DNA of 42,047 nt from Cryomorphaceae bacterium (GTDB lineage: Bacteria; Bacteroidota; Bacteroidia; Flavobacteriales_D; Cryomorphaceae), in assembly GCA_003565555.1 (NCBI GenBank), contig PXBH01000090.1:1-42047 (forward strand). The letters run 5' to 3'. Positions 7,653 to 16,227 of the stretch are shown in pieces; positions within the stretch are counted from its first letter, which is position 1; each line of letters opens with the position of its first letter. The notes below the pieces were generated by a model. That model was not told the DNA's origin, made no database searches, and saw nothing but the letters and a program-made list of their open reading frames with translations. The translations under genes were made by a program, and so were the position numbers.

Positions 7653-9074
7653 TTAAAAGGTGATCGCCTTGCCCAAGTAAAAGTCCAAGATTTTCGTGCG
7701 AAAGACGAAATCGTACTTGGCATTGACCAAATTGGATTGGGCCACGGCGTATTGGGTCTTGATATTGTTGTAATCTACTACATTGATTACGCTTTGTTGG
7801 TACCGTATTTCGGCGTATTTAAAAGATTCTTCGAATGCCTCCACAGCCTTCATTGCCGCCATATAGCTGTTGAGGGCCGCTTTCGCATCTGCGTATGCCT
7901 GCTCCACATCGAAGCGCAGGCGGTTCGAAACATCGGTATAGTTAAGGTCGGCCTCAATTTGTGCGATCTTGGCGCGGTCGGTATTTGAACGCGCGGCGGC
8001 ACCGTTGAATATGGGAACCGAGAGATTGATAAACACGTTTTGGTTGAAGTTATCGCTCATTTGATCGGAAAAACTCTTTGTTCTGAAATCTGTCACAGGC
8101 ACGGCAGTAATCACCGTTTCGCCGGTACCCGCCACCACGCCGATGGGCTGAAAAACTGTGGAAGGCTCCCCGACAGGCTCTTGATTGATCCCGGAATAAC
8201 CCGTACCGACCGCTCCGCTCACCGAAATGGTGGGGTATAGAAGTCCGCGGGATGCGTCCAAGGCAAATTCGGCAGATCGGCGCCGGCTTTCTGCAGCGCG
8301 TATTTGCGGAAGTGTGCTTTTCGCCGTGCGGTAGATATCATCTGAAGTACTGGATATCAACTCCATTCCCACATCATCGAAATCGGGCTTCACCACTGTA
8401 AACTCGGGCGCATCATTTTGCGAGAGCTGGAGGAGCTGCATGAGGTTCAGCTTAGATAGGGTCACAGCGTTTTGGCTGTTGACCAAGTTGAGCTCTTCCT
8501 GCGCTTGTTGCGAAACCAAGTCGTAGTAACTGCCCAGAGGTTCGGCGCCTCCGTCTACCAGGCGTTTCATCCGCTCAGCCTGCTCCTTGGTGATGGCCAC
8601 CTGATTTTCGGAGATAACCACATTCTCTTCGTTGAGTAATACCTGCAGGTAGGCCAATGCGATCTGCATGGCGATGTCATTCTGCATGGTTTCATAATCG
8701 TAGCGGCCCGCTTCAAGATCTGCCTCTCGCTGACGGACAACGTTCATTTTGTTGAAGCCGTTGAAGAGGTCCAATCCGGCACCTACGAAGAAGTTGTTGC
8801 TGCGCACCCGCTCGGAGGCAAAGGTGTTGGTAAAGGGGTCGATTCGCTGGCCCCAGTTGTATCCGTGGTTTGCTCCCGCATTCAGGTCGGGCAGCAAGTT
8901 GAATCGGCTCTGGTTTCGATCGATCTCAGCCCGGTCAATGCCGAGTTTGGTCTGCAGGACGGTGATGTTGTTCTGAAAGGCATAGTCAATGCACCGCTGC
9001 AAGTCCCAGTAGTCCTGGGCATGTAAAGCTGATGCGGTAAAACAAGAGAGGAATATCAAAAACAGTCGAAACAT
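7653..9074 (-). CDS. TolC family outer membrane efflux protein
   Basis: A 473-residue outer-membrane factor with a signal peptide (residues 1-19, LHAQ cleavage). It begins with the Bacteroidota TolC signature DLQRCIDYAFQNNITVLQTK, followed by two repeats of long alpha-helical coiled-coil with intervening beta strands: FFVGAGLDLFNGFNKMNVVR in the first half and FINLSVPIFNGAAARSNTDR in the second. Trimeric TolC proteins form a beta-barrel plus periplasmic tunnel for type I export and drug efflux. It is the first gene of the unit with the adaptor 18 nt downstream. Upstream (9075-9166) I see only near-matches to the -7 element (forward-strand TAAAAGTA and GAAAAGTA), each one base off. Confidence 0.94.
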   Translation of the reverse strand: MFRLFLIFLSCFTASALHAQDYWDLQRCIDYAFQNNITVLQTKLGIDRAEIDRNQSRFNLLPDLNAGANHGYNWGQRIDPFTNTFASERVRSNNFFVGAGLDLFNGFNKMNVVRQREADLEAGRYDYETMQNDIAMQIALAYLQVLLNEENVVISENQVAITKEQAERMKRLVDGGAEPLGSYYDLVSQQAQEELNLVNSQNAVTLSKLNLMQLLQLSQNDAPEFTVVKPDFDDVGMELISSTSDDIYRTAKSTLPQIRAAESRRRSAEFALDASRGLLYPTISVSGAVGTGYSGINQEPVGEPSTVFQPIGVVAGTGETVITAVPVTDFRTKSFSDQMSDNFNQNVFINLSVPIFNGAAARSNTDRAKIAQIEADLNYTDVSNRLRFDVEQAYADAKAALNSYMAAMKAVEAFEESFKYAEIRYQQSVINVVDYNNIKTQYAVAQSNLVNAKYDFVFRTKILDFYLGKAITF

Positions 9075-9166
9075 GATTCCGAATTTTTCGGGTGTTAAAA
9101 GTAGGCCGTACCTATACGGGAAGAAATGCGAAAAGTACGAACGGCGCTACCTCCTGTTGAAAGGTG

Positions 9167-10423
9167 CTACATCCCGGTCACCTCCACTTCTACCCTTCTG
9201 TTGGCCTCGGCTTGTCTGTTATTAACGGGGACGGGATATATCATTTCGGCATTTCCGTACCCATGAAAGGTCATTCGGTTCTCATCGATACCGCCCTCGC
9301 TGAGGGCTTCGTAAATGGCTTTTGCACGGGCTTTGGACAGCTTGCGATACCGACGTTTGTTGCGCCGCGATTCGCCGTTCACGTGCCCTTGTATTTCAAT
9401 GGTAATTTCCGGATTTTCCCGCAGAAATCTGACCAGTTGCTTCAGTGCGGGCCTGCTCTTGTCGAGGATCTCGGTCTTGTCACTGTCGAATTGGATATTG
9501 GTCAGGTTGATTCGGTCGCCAATCTCCATTTTCTTCATGGGAATGGTGACCTCATAAAGGGAATCATTTTTGGGAATGAAGGTCTCCGAAGCGAGCAAAT
9601 ATCCTTTCTTCACCACATTGATATCGTAGGTGCGGTAGCTCACCACATTGAGATCGACTTGTGAGACGGCCGCGAAGACGGAGTTGAGCGTATCAGCCAG
9701 CCCGTCGACGGAAATGTCGGCGGCGATACGCTCGTCGGTCATTTTGTCTTTCACGTGAATTCTCAGCTTTCTGATGGGCGAGCGGTAGCTGCGGGCTTTT
9801 TCCTCATCTACACCGAATTTATCGCGGTCTTCCGTTTCCTTTTTCCTCCAGCGCAGGTGTATACTGTGCCCCTCATTTTCCCGAAAAGGATTGTCTACAA
9901 GCAGGTACAACATATCCCCGGCCTTCACCTCCAGGGCGCGGCTGTATGGGCTGCCGGGGCCTGAGGGCACGTAATCGTCCACAGAATCTTCGGAAAGCCC
10001 CGTACGCCCGCCCACGAGTGTGTTTTTTCGGGAAATATTGGTTCGCACGGGAATCTTGGTGCCGTCCGCTACTTCACGACAGAAATTGGGCCCGTCGTAG
10101 CGAAAAAGCAGAAAGTCGAAATCATCATCCTGCTGCTCGGGAATGAGGTCGAAACTAAAAACGGCATCATAGGGGGCTCTGAAGCGGTACCATACTGTAT
10201 TGTGCTCGCGCTGTATGAAGAAAGGGTCTCCGAGCTCATATCCGTATATCTCCAACTTATTGCCGAATCCCGGCGGCGAGAATACCGGACCCACCACGGT
10301 ATCTCGAATCATCAAAGCGCCGTCGCAATCGGAAGCATTTTTTCCGAGTTGCACAGGCTTGCGTTGGGCCTCTGCATAGCCGCAGAAACTTATAAATAAA
10401 AGGAGTAAAAGGGGTATCCGCAT
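9167..10423 (-). CDS. OmpA family protein with N-terminal beta-sandwich domains
   Basis: Predicted envelope protein of 418 residues. The ATG at 10423 is chosen because it starts the signal peptide MRIPLLLLLFISFCGYAEAQ; the open frame extends 88 codons further without looking coding. Residues 25-195 form a beta-rich domain with an acidic DDDFDFLLFRYD stretch, similar in style to CUB or pre-peptidase domains. Residues 215-298 resemble a carboxypeptidase-regulatory-like sandwich. Residues 305-418 are an OmpA C-terminal peptidoglycan-binding domain (NIQFDSDKTEILDKSRPALK, then RRVEVEV). The usual GHTD box reads GHVN here (Asn349), while the second ligand-binding Arg (Arg366 in LSKARAKAI) is kept, and a basic stretch RRNKRRYRK lies between. 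It is probably anchored to peptidoglycan from the outer membrane; its exact role is unknown. The gap to metH upstream (10424-10548) holds no clear signal. Confidence 0.85.
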   Translation of the reverse strand: MRIPLLLLLFISFCGYAEAQRKPVQLGKNASDCDGALMIRDTVVGPVFSPPGFGNKLEIYGYELGDPFFIQREHNTVWYRFRAPYDAVFSFDLIPEQQDDDFDFLLFRYDGPNFCREVADGTKIPVRTNISRKNTLVGGRTGLSEDSVDDYVPSGPGSPYSRALEVKAGDMLYLLVDNPFRENEGHSIHLRWRKKETEDRDKFGVDEEKARSYRSPIRKLRIHVKDKMTDERIAADISVDGLADTLNSVFAAVSQVDLNVVSYRTYDINVVKKGYLLASETFIPKNDSLYEVTIPMKKMEIGDRINLTNIQFDSDKTEILDKSRPALKQLVRFLRENPEITIEIQGHVNGESRRNKRRYRKLSKARAKAIYEALSEGGIDENRMTFHGYGNAEMIYPVPVNNRQAEANRRVEVEVTGM

Positions 10424-10548
10424 AGATGATTGCCGTAAAGCTGCGCTAAAATAGCCAAAGGACAGAGAAAACTCCGCATCGGCCGCAGGAATGGTTTGTT
10501 GCGGGTACTCCGAAAACCGTACCGGAAGCTTCGATATCCGGCACTCGC

Positions 10549-13224
10549 TCAATAGCCCAAATTGGGCGCCAGCCTGCGCTCCATTTCCTCTACAGTATAT
10601 CTCTTGCGCGCGGCAAGGCTCTCTGTCTGATCTCTGCCGATGCGTCCTACACCGAAGTACCTGCTGCCCGCAGCTGCAAAATACCACCCGCTCACCGAAG
10701 CGGCGGGAAGCATGGCAAAATTTTCCGTAAGGGATATACCCGTATTGTTCTCAGCATCGAGCAGGCGAAAAAGGCCCGGCTTTTCAGTATGGTCCGGACA
10801 GGCAGGATAACCCGGTGCGGGCCTTATGCCGCGGTACTTCTCAGCAATCAGGTCCGCATTCGAAAGATTTTCACGGGCCGCATAGCCCCAAATGTCTTTG
10901 CGCACCTTTTCGTGCATCAACTCCGCGAAAGCCTCGGCGAGCCTGTCGGCAAGGGCTTTTAACATGATGACGGAGTAGTCGTCGTGGTCTTTGCGAAACC
11001 GCTCCACATGCTTTTCAATGCCCGAACCCGTAGTTACGGCAAAGCCTCCGATGTAATCGGTGACCCCGTCCGACTTGGGCCGAATGAAATCAGAAAGGGC
11101 AAGGTTGGGCTGTCCTTTGGCTTTTTTGACCTGCTGCCGCATACATTCTATCCGGTGTATGACGCGACCGGAACCGTCCGTTGCGTAAACTTCTACGGAA
11201 TCGTCGTCCACAGTATTAGCCGGCCATATTCCTACCGCACCACGGGCTTTGAGCCATTGGTTCGTGACGATCTCTTTGAGCATTTCGCCCGCATCGGCGT
11301 AGAGTTTTTTGGCCTCGGCACCCACTACCTCGTCTTCCAAAATTCGCGGAAAGCGCCCGTGAAGGTCCCATGTTTGAAAAAAAGGTGTCCAATCGATGTA
11401 AGCGGCTATTTCGCGGAGTGAATAATCTCGGAAACAAGTAACCCCCGGCCTGTTGGGCGGGATGATTTCGGGCTCTTTTTCGGCGTTGAGCTTATACCTG
11501 TTTCGGCGCGCCTCCGCCAGCGGCAAGTAAGTCTTTTGCCCTTCCTTTTTGGCGTGGTTCAGCCTGATCTTCTCGTATTCCTTTTTGATCTCGCCGATGT
11601 AGGATTCTTTGTCTTTACTGAGCAGGCGCTCCACTACGGTGACGGAGCGCGAGGCGTCAAGCACGTGCACGGCCTGATTGCGGGTATAGTGCTTTTCGAT
11701 TTTTACGGCAGTGTGCACCCGCGAGGTAGTAGCTCCGCCGATGAGCAGGGGAATATTCAGGCCGGTGCGCTCCATTTCTTGCGCCACGGATACCATCTCT
11801 TCCAGGCTGGGTGTAATGAGTCCGCTCAGACCTATAATGTCAGCTCCCTCGGCCACAGCCCTTTCGATGATTTTCTCGGCAGGCACCATGACACCGAGGT
11901 CAATGACCTCGTAATTGTTGCAGGCCAATACCACGCCCACGATGTTTTTCCCGATATCGTGTACATCACCTTTCACGGTGGCAAGCAGCACCTTTCCCGC
12001 TGCAGACTTGTCATTGTTTTTGAGTTTTTCCGCCTCAATGTAAGGAAGAAGATAGGCCACCGCCTTCTTCATCACCCGTGCACTCTTCACCACCTGCGGC
12101 AGAAACATTTTTCCGGACCCGAAGAGGTCTCCCACCACGTTCATTCCCGCCATCAGCGGGCCTTCGATCACTTCCAAAGGCTTTTCAAATCCCTGACGCG
12201 CCTCCTCGGTATCCGCCTCGATGAAGTTATCGATCCCCTTGACCAGGGCGTGCGAAAGGCGCTCATTTACCGGGAGGCCCCTCCACTCTGCCGCTTCCGT
12301 TTCTGTTTTGCGCCCCGTACCTTTTACCTTTTCGGCAAATTCGAGCAGGCGCTCCGTGCTGTCGGGGCGCCTGTTGAGCAGAACGTCCTCCACGTGCGTG
12401 AGGAGATCATCGGGGATTTCGTCGTACACCGCGAGCATTGTGGGGTTTACAATGCCCATATCCATCCCGGACTTTACGCCGTGGTAGAGGAAAGCACTGT
12501 GCATGGCTTCACGGACTGCGTTGTTTCCCCGAAAAGAAAAGGATACATTGCTCACTCCGCCACTCACTTTGGCCCCGGGCAGGTGCTCCTTGATCCAGCG
12601 GGTGGCATTAAAAAAGTCGACTGCATTGTTATTGTGCTCATCCATCCCTGTGGCTACGGGAAAAATATTGGGATCGAAAATGATGTCATCCGGGGGAAAG
12701 CCTGCCTTTTCGGTGAGCAATTTATAACTGCGTTCGCATATTTCAATGCGTCGTTCGAAGGAATCAGCCTGACCCTGCTCGTCAAAAGCCATCACCACCG
12801 TCGCAGCCCCGTACATGCGTATGCGCTTGGCCTGCCAGAGAAATTCTTCTTCTCCGCCTTTGAGGCTGATGCTGTTCACCACTGATTTGCCCTGCACACA
12901 CTTGAGTCCCGCCTCAATGATGCTCCATTTTGATGAATCGATCATCACCGGTACGCGGGCTATTTCCGGCTCGGCTGCGATGAGGTTGAGGAAACGGACC
13001 ATGGCCTTTTCACCGTCCAGCATCCCCTCATCCATATTCACATCGATGATTTGCGCACCTCCCCTTACCTGCTCGAGGGCTACTTCCACAGCTGCTTCAA
13101 AGTCATTTTCCTTAATCAGGCGCAAAAATTTTCGGCTCCCCGTGACATTGGTGCGTTCGCCCACGTTCACAAAGTTTTGACGCGGGGTGAAGTGAAGGCT
13201 TTCGAGTCCGCTCAGCTTAAGCAT
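10549..13224 (-). CDS. metH: methionine synthase, cobalamin-dependent, C-terminal part (folate, B12 and reactivation domains)
   Basis: An 891-residue protein equal to the last three modules of MetH, which moves the methyl group of 5-methyltetrahydrofolate via cob(I)alamin to homocysteine. Residues 1-290 are the pterin-binding domain ([15 protein letters not shown], later [13 protein letters not shown]). Residues 315-400 are the B12 cap helices. Residues 410-540 are the B12-binding Rossmann domain with the DxHxxG motif [10 protein letters not shown] (His422 is the expected lower axial ligand). The rest is the S-adenosylmethionine-dependent reactivation domain with [12 protein letters not shown] at 801-812. 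The homocysteine-binding module is encoded by the gene 5 nt upstream, the split form common in Bacteroidota. No metF neighbour is present. All key motifs are intact, so the pair should be functional. Confidence 0.97.
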   Translation of the reverse strand: MLKLSGLESLHFTPRQNFVNVGERTNVTGSRKFLRLIKENDFEAAVEVALEQVRGGAQIIDVNMDEGMLDGEKAMVRFLNLIAAEPEIARVPVMIDSSKWSIIEAGLKCVQGKSVVNSISLKGGEEEFLWQAKRIRMYGAATVVMAFDEQGQADSFERRIEICERSYKLLTEKAGFPPDDIIFDPNIFPVATGMDEHNNNAVDFFNATRWIKEHLPGAKVSGGVSNVSFSFRGNNAVREAMHSAFLYHGVKSGMDMGIVNPTMLAVYDEIPDDLLTHVEDVLLNRRPDSTERLLEFAEKVKGTGRKTETEAAEWRGLPVNERLSHALVKGIDNFIEADTEEARQGFEKPLEVIEGPLMAGMNVVGDLFGSGKMFLPQVVKSARVMKKAVAYLLPYIEAEKLKNNDKSAAGKVLLATVKGDVHDIGKNIVGVVLACNNYEVIDLGVMVPAEKIIERAVAEGADIIGLSGLITPSLEEMVSVAQEMERTGLNIPLLIGGATTSRVHTAVKIEKHYTRNQAVHVLDASRSVTVVERLLSKDKESYIGEIKKEYEKIRLNHAKKEGQKTYLPLAEARRNRYKLNAEKEPEIIPPNRPGVTCFRDYSLREIAAYIDWTPFFQTWDLHGRFPRILEDEVVGAEAKKLYADAGEMLKEIVTNQWLKARGAVGIWPANTVDDDSVEVYATDGSGRVIHRIECMRQQVKKAKGQPNLALSDFIRPKSDGVTDYIGGFAVTTGSGIEKHVERFRKDHDDYSVIMLKALADRLAEAFAELMHEKVRKDIWGYAARENLSNADLIAEKYRGIRPAPGYPACPDHTEKPGLFRLLDAENNTGISLTENFAMLPAASVSGWYFAAAGSRYFGVGRIGRDQTESLAARKRYTVEEMERRLAPNLGY

Positions 13225-13229
13225 TTGCT

Positions 13230-14276
13230 TTAGTTTTCAGGAAGGATTTGGGAGAGCCTTTCGGCAAATCGGGTTCTGGGCGGGTACTTGGCGGCAGCTT
13301 CGGCCAGCATGGCGATATGGTCCGGTGTGGTTCCGCAACAACCGCCTACAATGTTCAGAAATCCCTCTTGAAGAAACTCCTCTACGGCTGCAGCCATCTC
13401 CTCCGGGGTCTGATCGTACTCGCCGAATTCGTTGGGCAGGCCGGCATTGGGGTGTGCGCTCACGGCAAAAGGGGCCTTTTCGGAAAGCACTTTGATATAC
13501 GGCCTCAGCTGTGCGGCTCCGAGGGCACAATTCAAACCCACGGAGAGCAGCTCATGGTGCTCGATCGAGATAAGAAAGGCTTCAGTGGTCTGTCCCGAGA
13601 GGGTGCGCCCGCTGGCATCGGTGATGGTACCCGATACCATCAGCGGCACTTCTTCGCCGCGCTCGTCGAAGAGTTCACGCGCTGCAAAGAGGGCCGCCTT
13701 GGCATTAAGGGTGTCAAATACGGTTTCTATGAGCAGGAGGTCTGCTCCGCCGTCGAGAAGGGCAGCCATCTGCTCCGTATAGGCCTCGCGCAGGTCGTCG
13801 AAAGTTACTGCCCGGTATCCGGGATCGTTCACATCCGGAGAAATGCTCGCCGTTCGGTTGGTGGGCCCTACGGAACCTGCTACGAACCGGGGCTTTTCAG
13901 GCGTTCGAACCGTAAAAGCGTCGGCGGCTTCTCTTGCCAGCCGGGCGCTGTGATAGTTCAAATCATACACCGCCGATTCGAGACCGTAGTCTGCCTGGGC
14001 GATGCGCGTACCGCTGAAAGTATTGGTCTCCGCAATATCGGCACCCGCCTCGAAATAGGCCTCGTGAATTCCCTTGATAATATCGGGGCGGGTGAGGCTG
14101 AGCAAGTCATTGTTGCCTTTGAGGTCATCCGGATGGTCCTTAAAGCGGTCTCCGCGAAAATCTGCTTCACTCAGGGTATGCCGCTGAATCATGGTTCCCA
14201 TGGCCCCGTCGAGAACGAGTATTCGCGAGCGCAAGGCTCCAAAAAGTTTTTCAGCGGAAGGCTTCAGCTTATTCAT
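13230..14276 (-). CDS. metH: methionine synthase, homocysteine-binding part (split MetH N-terminal module)
   Basis: A 348-residue homocysteine S-methyltransferase domain, the N-terminal module of classical MetH encoded as its own gene. It starts with [20 protein letters not shown] and has [15 protein letters not shown]. The zinc-thiolate motifs are [14 protein letters not shown] in the middle and [11 protein letters not shown] near the C-terminus, giving the three Cys ligands of this family. The domain binds and activates homocysteine on zinc and accepts the methyl group carried by the B12 module of the downstream gene. It ends 5 nt before that gene, so the two are certainly co-translated. 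The 35-nt gap to the small CxxC gene upstream is too short for a cobalamin riboswitch, and I see none. Confidence 0.96.
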   Translation of the reverse strand: MNKLKPSAEKLFGALRSRILVLDGAMGTMIQRHTLSEADFRGDRFKDHPDDLKGNNDLLSLTRPDIIKGIHEAYFEAGADIAETNTFSGTRIAQADYGLESAVYDLNYHSARLAREAADAFTVRTPEKPRFVAGSVGPTNRTASISPDVNDPGYRAVTFDDLREAYTEQMAALLDGGADLLLIETVFDTLNAKAALFAARELFDERGEEVPLMVSGTITDASGRTLSGQTTEAFLISIEHHELLSVGLNCALGAAQLRPYIKVLSEKAPFAVSAHPNAGLPNEFGEYDQTPEEMAAAVEEFLQEGFLNIVGGCCGTTPDHIAMLAEAAAKYPPRTRFAERLSQILPEN

Positions 14277-14311
14277 GGGAAAAGGAAAAATTCAGGGGTG
14301 CAGGGGGCGTC

Positions 14312-14587
14312 TCAATGAATTTCATTGAAAGACTTAAAAAATCCGGCGATCTGCTTGCGAAAGAAAATCAGGAAGAGCGCCGTGAGCAAAAAATACGGGA
14401 TGAGCATCAGAAAGATGATACCCGCATTTAATCCCATGGCAAAGCCGTAGGCATCGTCGTACATGGATTCTTCCGCCACCGCCCTGCACATTGCGCACTG
14501 TGCATCGGCGGAAAAAAACGCCGATACGCTCAATCCGATCAGCGCCAAACGAAGCGATATTTGATACCCTCTTTCCTTCTTCATCAT
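14312..14587 (-). CDS. small membrane protein with CxxC motif, oxidase-cluster associated
   Basis: A 91-residue protein from the ATG at 14587 (a second ATG follows directly at 14584). The frame is open upstream but earlier starts would overlap the DUF420 gene and hide the signal. It has an N-terminal hydrophobic segment ending in FFSADA (signal peptide or first membrane helix), then CAMCRAVAEES with a CxxC pair. A segment GFAMGLNAGIIFLMLIPYFL follows, and the second membrane span continues through LTALFLIFF with a short basic tail. Similar small proteins sit next to sco1 and DUF420 genes in other Bacteroidota to my knowledge, but I know of no assigned function. Position at the end of the oxidase-assembly genes suggests a part in metal or heme handling (inference). 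It lies 8 nt from the DUF420 stop. Confidence 0.75.
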   Translation of the reverse strand: MMKKERGYQISLRLALIGLSVSAFFSADAQCAMCRAVAEESMYDDAYGFAMGLNAGIIFLMLIPYFLLTALFLIFFRKQIAGFFKSFNEIH

Positions 14588-14595
14588 CTCTCGCG

Positions 14596-15132
14596 TTAAG
14601 TGTAATACGGGGAAATCATGAGATAAATCACCACCCCGGTGACGGCCACATAGAGCCAAATCGGAAATGTGATTCGGGCGATCTTTCTGTGGCGATCAAA
14701 ACTACCCGCCAAGGCCCGCACGTAAGTCACGAGAACAAGCGGAATAATCACCAGTGACAGCAGAATATGGCTGATGAGCAGAAAGAAATACAGGGGCCTA
14801 AGCCAGCCCTCGCCTCCGTAGGGCGTGCTTTCGCTTGTGCTGTGGTATACCACGTACATGACCAGAAAAAGCGCCGAAAACACAATTGCCGCGGTGGTGA
14901 GTCTTTTGTGCAGGGTTACTTGCTTGTTTTTGATGGCCACAAGTGCAGCGATCAAAAATACTGCCGTCAGACCGTTCATGGTGGCGTAGATCGGGGGCAG
15001 AAAACTTGTGTCATACCCGTCTATGCTCACAGTGAAGAGCACAGCTACCGCGGCGGGCACGGCCACCGAGACCGCGATAATCCACGGTTTATATTTTCTC
15101 TCTAATCCGCTGACTGCATTCGTACCCATCAT
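14596..15132 (-). CDS. DUF420 family membrane protein (CtaM-like)
   Basis: A 178-residue integral membrane protein with about five predicted helices (residues 14-34, 48-66, 78-98, 115-138, 155-174). Conserved polar residues lie in or near the helices: HKRLTTAAI, YVVYHSTSESTPYGG and LLISHILLSLVIIPLVL. The two His-containing membrane motifs are typical of DUF420. In Staphylococcus aureus a DUF420 protein (CtaM) is needed for maturation of a heme A oxidase, which fits the setting here directly after sco1. The start codon overlaps the sco1 stop in an ATGA arrangement (15129-15132), so translation is coupled. The role in cytochrome oxidase assembly is inferred from family and context. Confidence 0.88.
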   Translation of the reverse strand: MMGTNAVSGLERKYKPWIIAVSVAVPAAVAVLFTVSIDGYDTSFLPPIYATMNGLTAVFLIAALVAIKNKQVTLHKRLTTAAIVFSALFLVMYVVYHSTSESTPYGGEGWLRPLYFFLLISHILLSLVIIPLVLVTYVRALAGSFDRHRKIARITFPIWLYVAVTGVVIYLMISPYYT

Positions 15133-15830
15133 TTGCGCACTATTTCAGAGGGACGCATCACCTCTTGTTTTTTCAACATCTTTATGTCTGTCACGAGGTC
15201 ATCTACTTCCTTGGTGGAGGTGCCGTCGTAAAATCCCCGGATATGCCTGTCGCGGTCGAGCAATACGAACATGCTCGAATGGAGAAAACCTCCCGGGGCC
15301 ATTTCATCCTCCATGGTGCTGAGCAGGTACCCTTCGAAACCCAATTCATGGATGTACTCCTGATCTCCGGTGAGGAATGTCCATCGGGTCAGGTCAGCGC
15401 CCTGTTCCTTGGCATAGGCTTTAAGCACTTCCGGGGTATCATGTTTCGGATCTACCGTATGGCTCAAGAAGTGTACGTCATCATAACTCGGATCCTCGAG
15501 CAACCACTGAAGTCTCGTCATCTGCTTGGTCATAATGGGGCAGATGGTAGGGCAGGTCGTGAAAAAGAAGTCTGCCACAATGATCTTCCCTTCGAAGTCT
15601 GCGAAGGTTACTTGCTCCCCCTCTTGGGTGGTCAGACTGAAATCGGGTACACGGTGGAAGAGGGTGTCAGGCACATCGGCTTCAGGGGCCCAGACCAATT
15701 CCTTCTCTCCGTAATACGGAAGGATTTCAAATTTGTGGTCTGCTTTGGACAGGAAAATCAAGACGATACCCGGCACCACCAGGAGCAGAAGGAGTACCGC
15801 GGACTTCTTGATTTCGAATTTTTGCTTCAT
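15129..15830 (-). CDS. SCO1/SenC family copper chaperone for cytochrome c oxidase
   Basis: A 233-residue membrane-anchored thioredoxin-fold protein. An N-terminal hydrophobic helix (about residues 10-28) is followed by a periplasmic domain. The copper ligands of Sco proteins are all present: Cys93 and Cys97 in TTCPTICPIM and His184 in GGFLHSSMFVLL. VDPKHDTPEVLKAYA is the second family signature. Sco proteins deliver copper to, or reduce, the CuA centre of oxidase subunit II. Subunit II itself is not in the window, so its partner must lie elsewhere. The gene is 2 nt downstream of the subunit IV gene and overlaps the DUF420 gene by 4 nt. Confidence 0.95.
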   Translation of the reverse strand: MKQKFEIKKSAVLLLLLVVPGIVLIFLSKADHKFEILPYYGEKELVWAPEADVPDTLFHRVPDFSLTTQEGEQVTFADFEGKIIVADFFFTTCPTICPIMTKQMTRLQWLLEDPSYDDVHFLSHTVDPKHDTPEVLKAYAKEQGADLTRWTFLTGDQEYIHELGFEGYLLSTMEDEMAPGGFLHSSMFVLLDRDRHIRGFYDGTSTKEVDDLVTDIKMLKKQEVMRPSEIVRK

Positions 15831-15832
15831 TA

Positions 15833-16210
15833 TTATGGCTTATACTGCAGCCATATCTCATTGATGTGATTCGATTCTGTAATTCCGATGAACAACAGGT
15901 AAAGAATAAACAATGCATACGGCAGTATAATAACATACCTGAGCGATTTTCGTTCATCGCCGAGGTGCATAAATACAGCCACAATGTAGAAGGCCTTAAT
16001 CAGCGTCATGACAATAAAAGACCACTTCACAACAGGCCAAAGGGTGGTTCCTTGTTTGATAAAAATCCCCAAAGCCACCTCGATGGCGGTAATAACCGAC
16101 AGCAAGACGGTCACTTTGATGATTTTCTTTCTGATTTCCACCCCTTGTTCTTCGGAGTGGGTATTGTTCAGCGCATACGAGTCATTGACTATGAGGTCAT
16201 CGCGTTCCAT
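15833..16210 (-). CDS. cytochrome c oxidase subunit IV (prokaryotic type)
   Basis: A 125-residue protein with a soluble N-terminal tail of about 28 residues and three membrane helices (about 30-50, 60-82 and 90-110). The motif VVKWSFIVMTLIKAFYIVAV is followed by FMHLGDERKSLRYVIILPY, typical of the short bacterial COX4/CyoD-like subunit that stabilises the oxidase. It sits 17 nt after the subunit III gene and 2 nt before sco1. Length and topology agree with the family. Confidence 0.9.
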   Translation of the reverse strand: MERDDLIVNDSYALNNTHSEEQGVEIRKKIIKVTVLLSVITAIEVALGIFIKQGTTLWPVVKWSFIVMTLIKAFYIVAVFMHLGDERKSLRYVIILPYALFILYLLFIGITESNHINEIWLQYKP

Positions 16211-16227
16211 GGAGCAGTAGGATTAAA

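Noticed and set aside
11536-12885. A 449-residue open frame on the plus strand
   Set aside because: It is antisense to metH, whose protein carries all family motifs; the antisense translation has no recognisable domain and arises from codon bias.
14277-14311. Possible cobalamin or SAM riboswitch before metH
   Set aside because: The gap is only 35 nt and shows no fitting structure.
13248-14318. A 356-residue plus-strand open frame
   Set aside because: Antisense to the homocysteine-binding metH gene, which has intact zinc motifs; a shadow frame.
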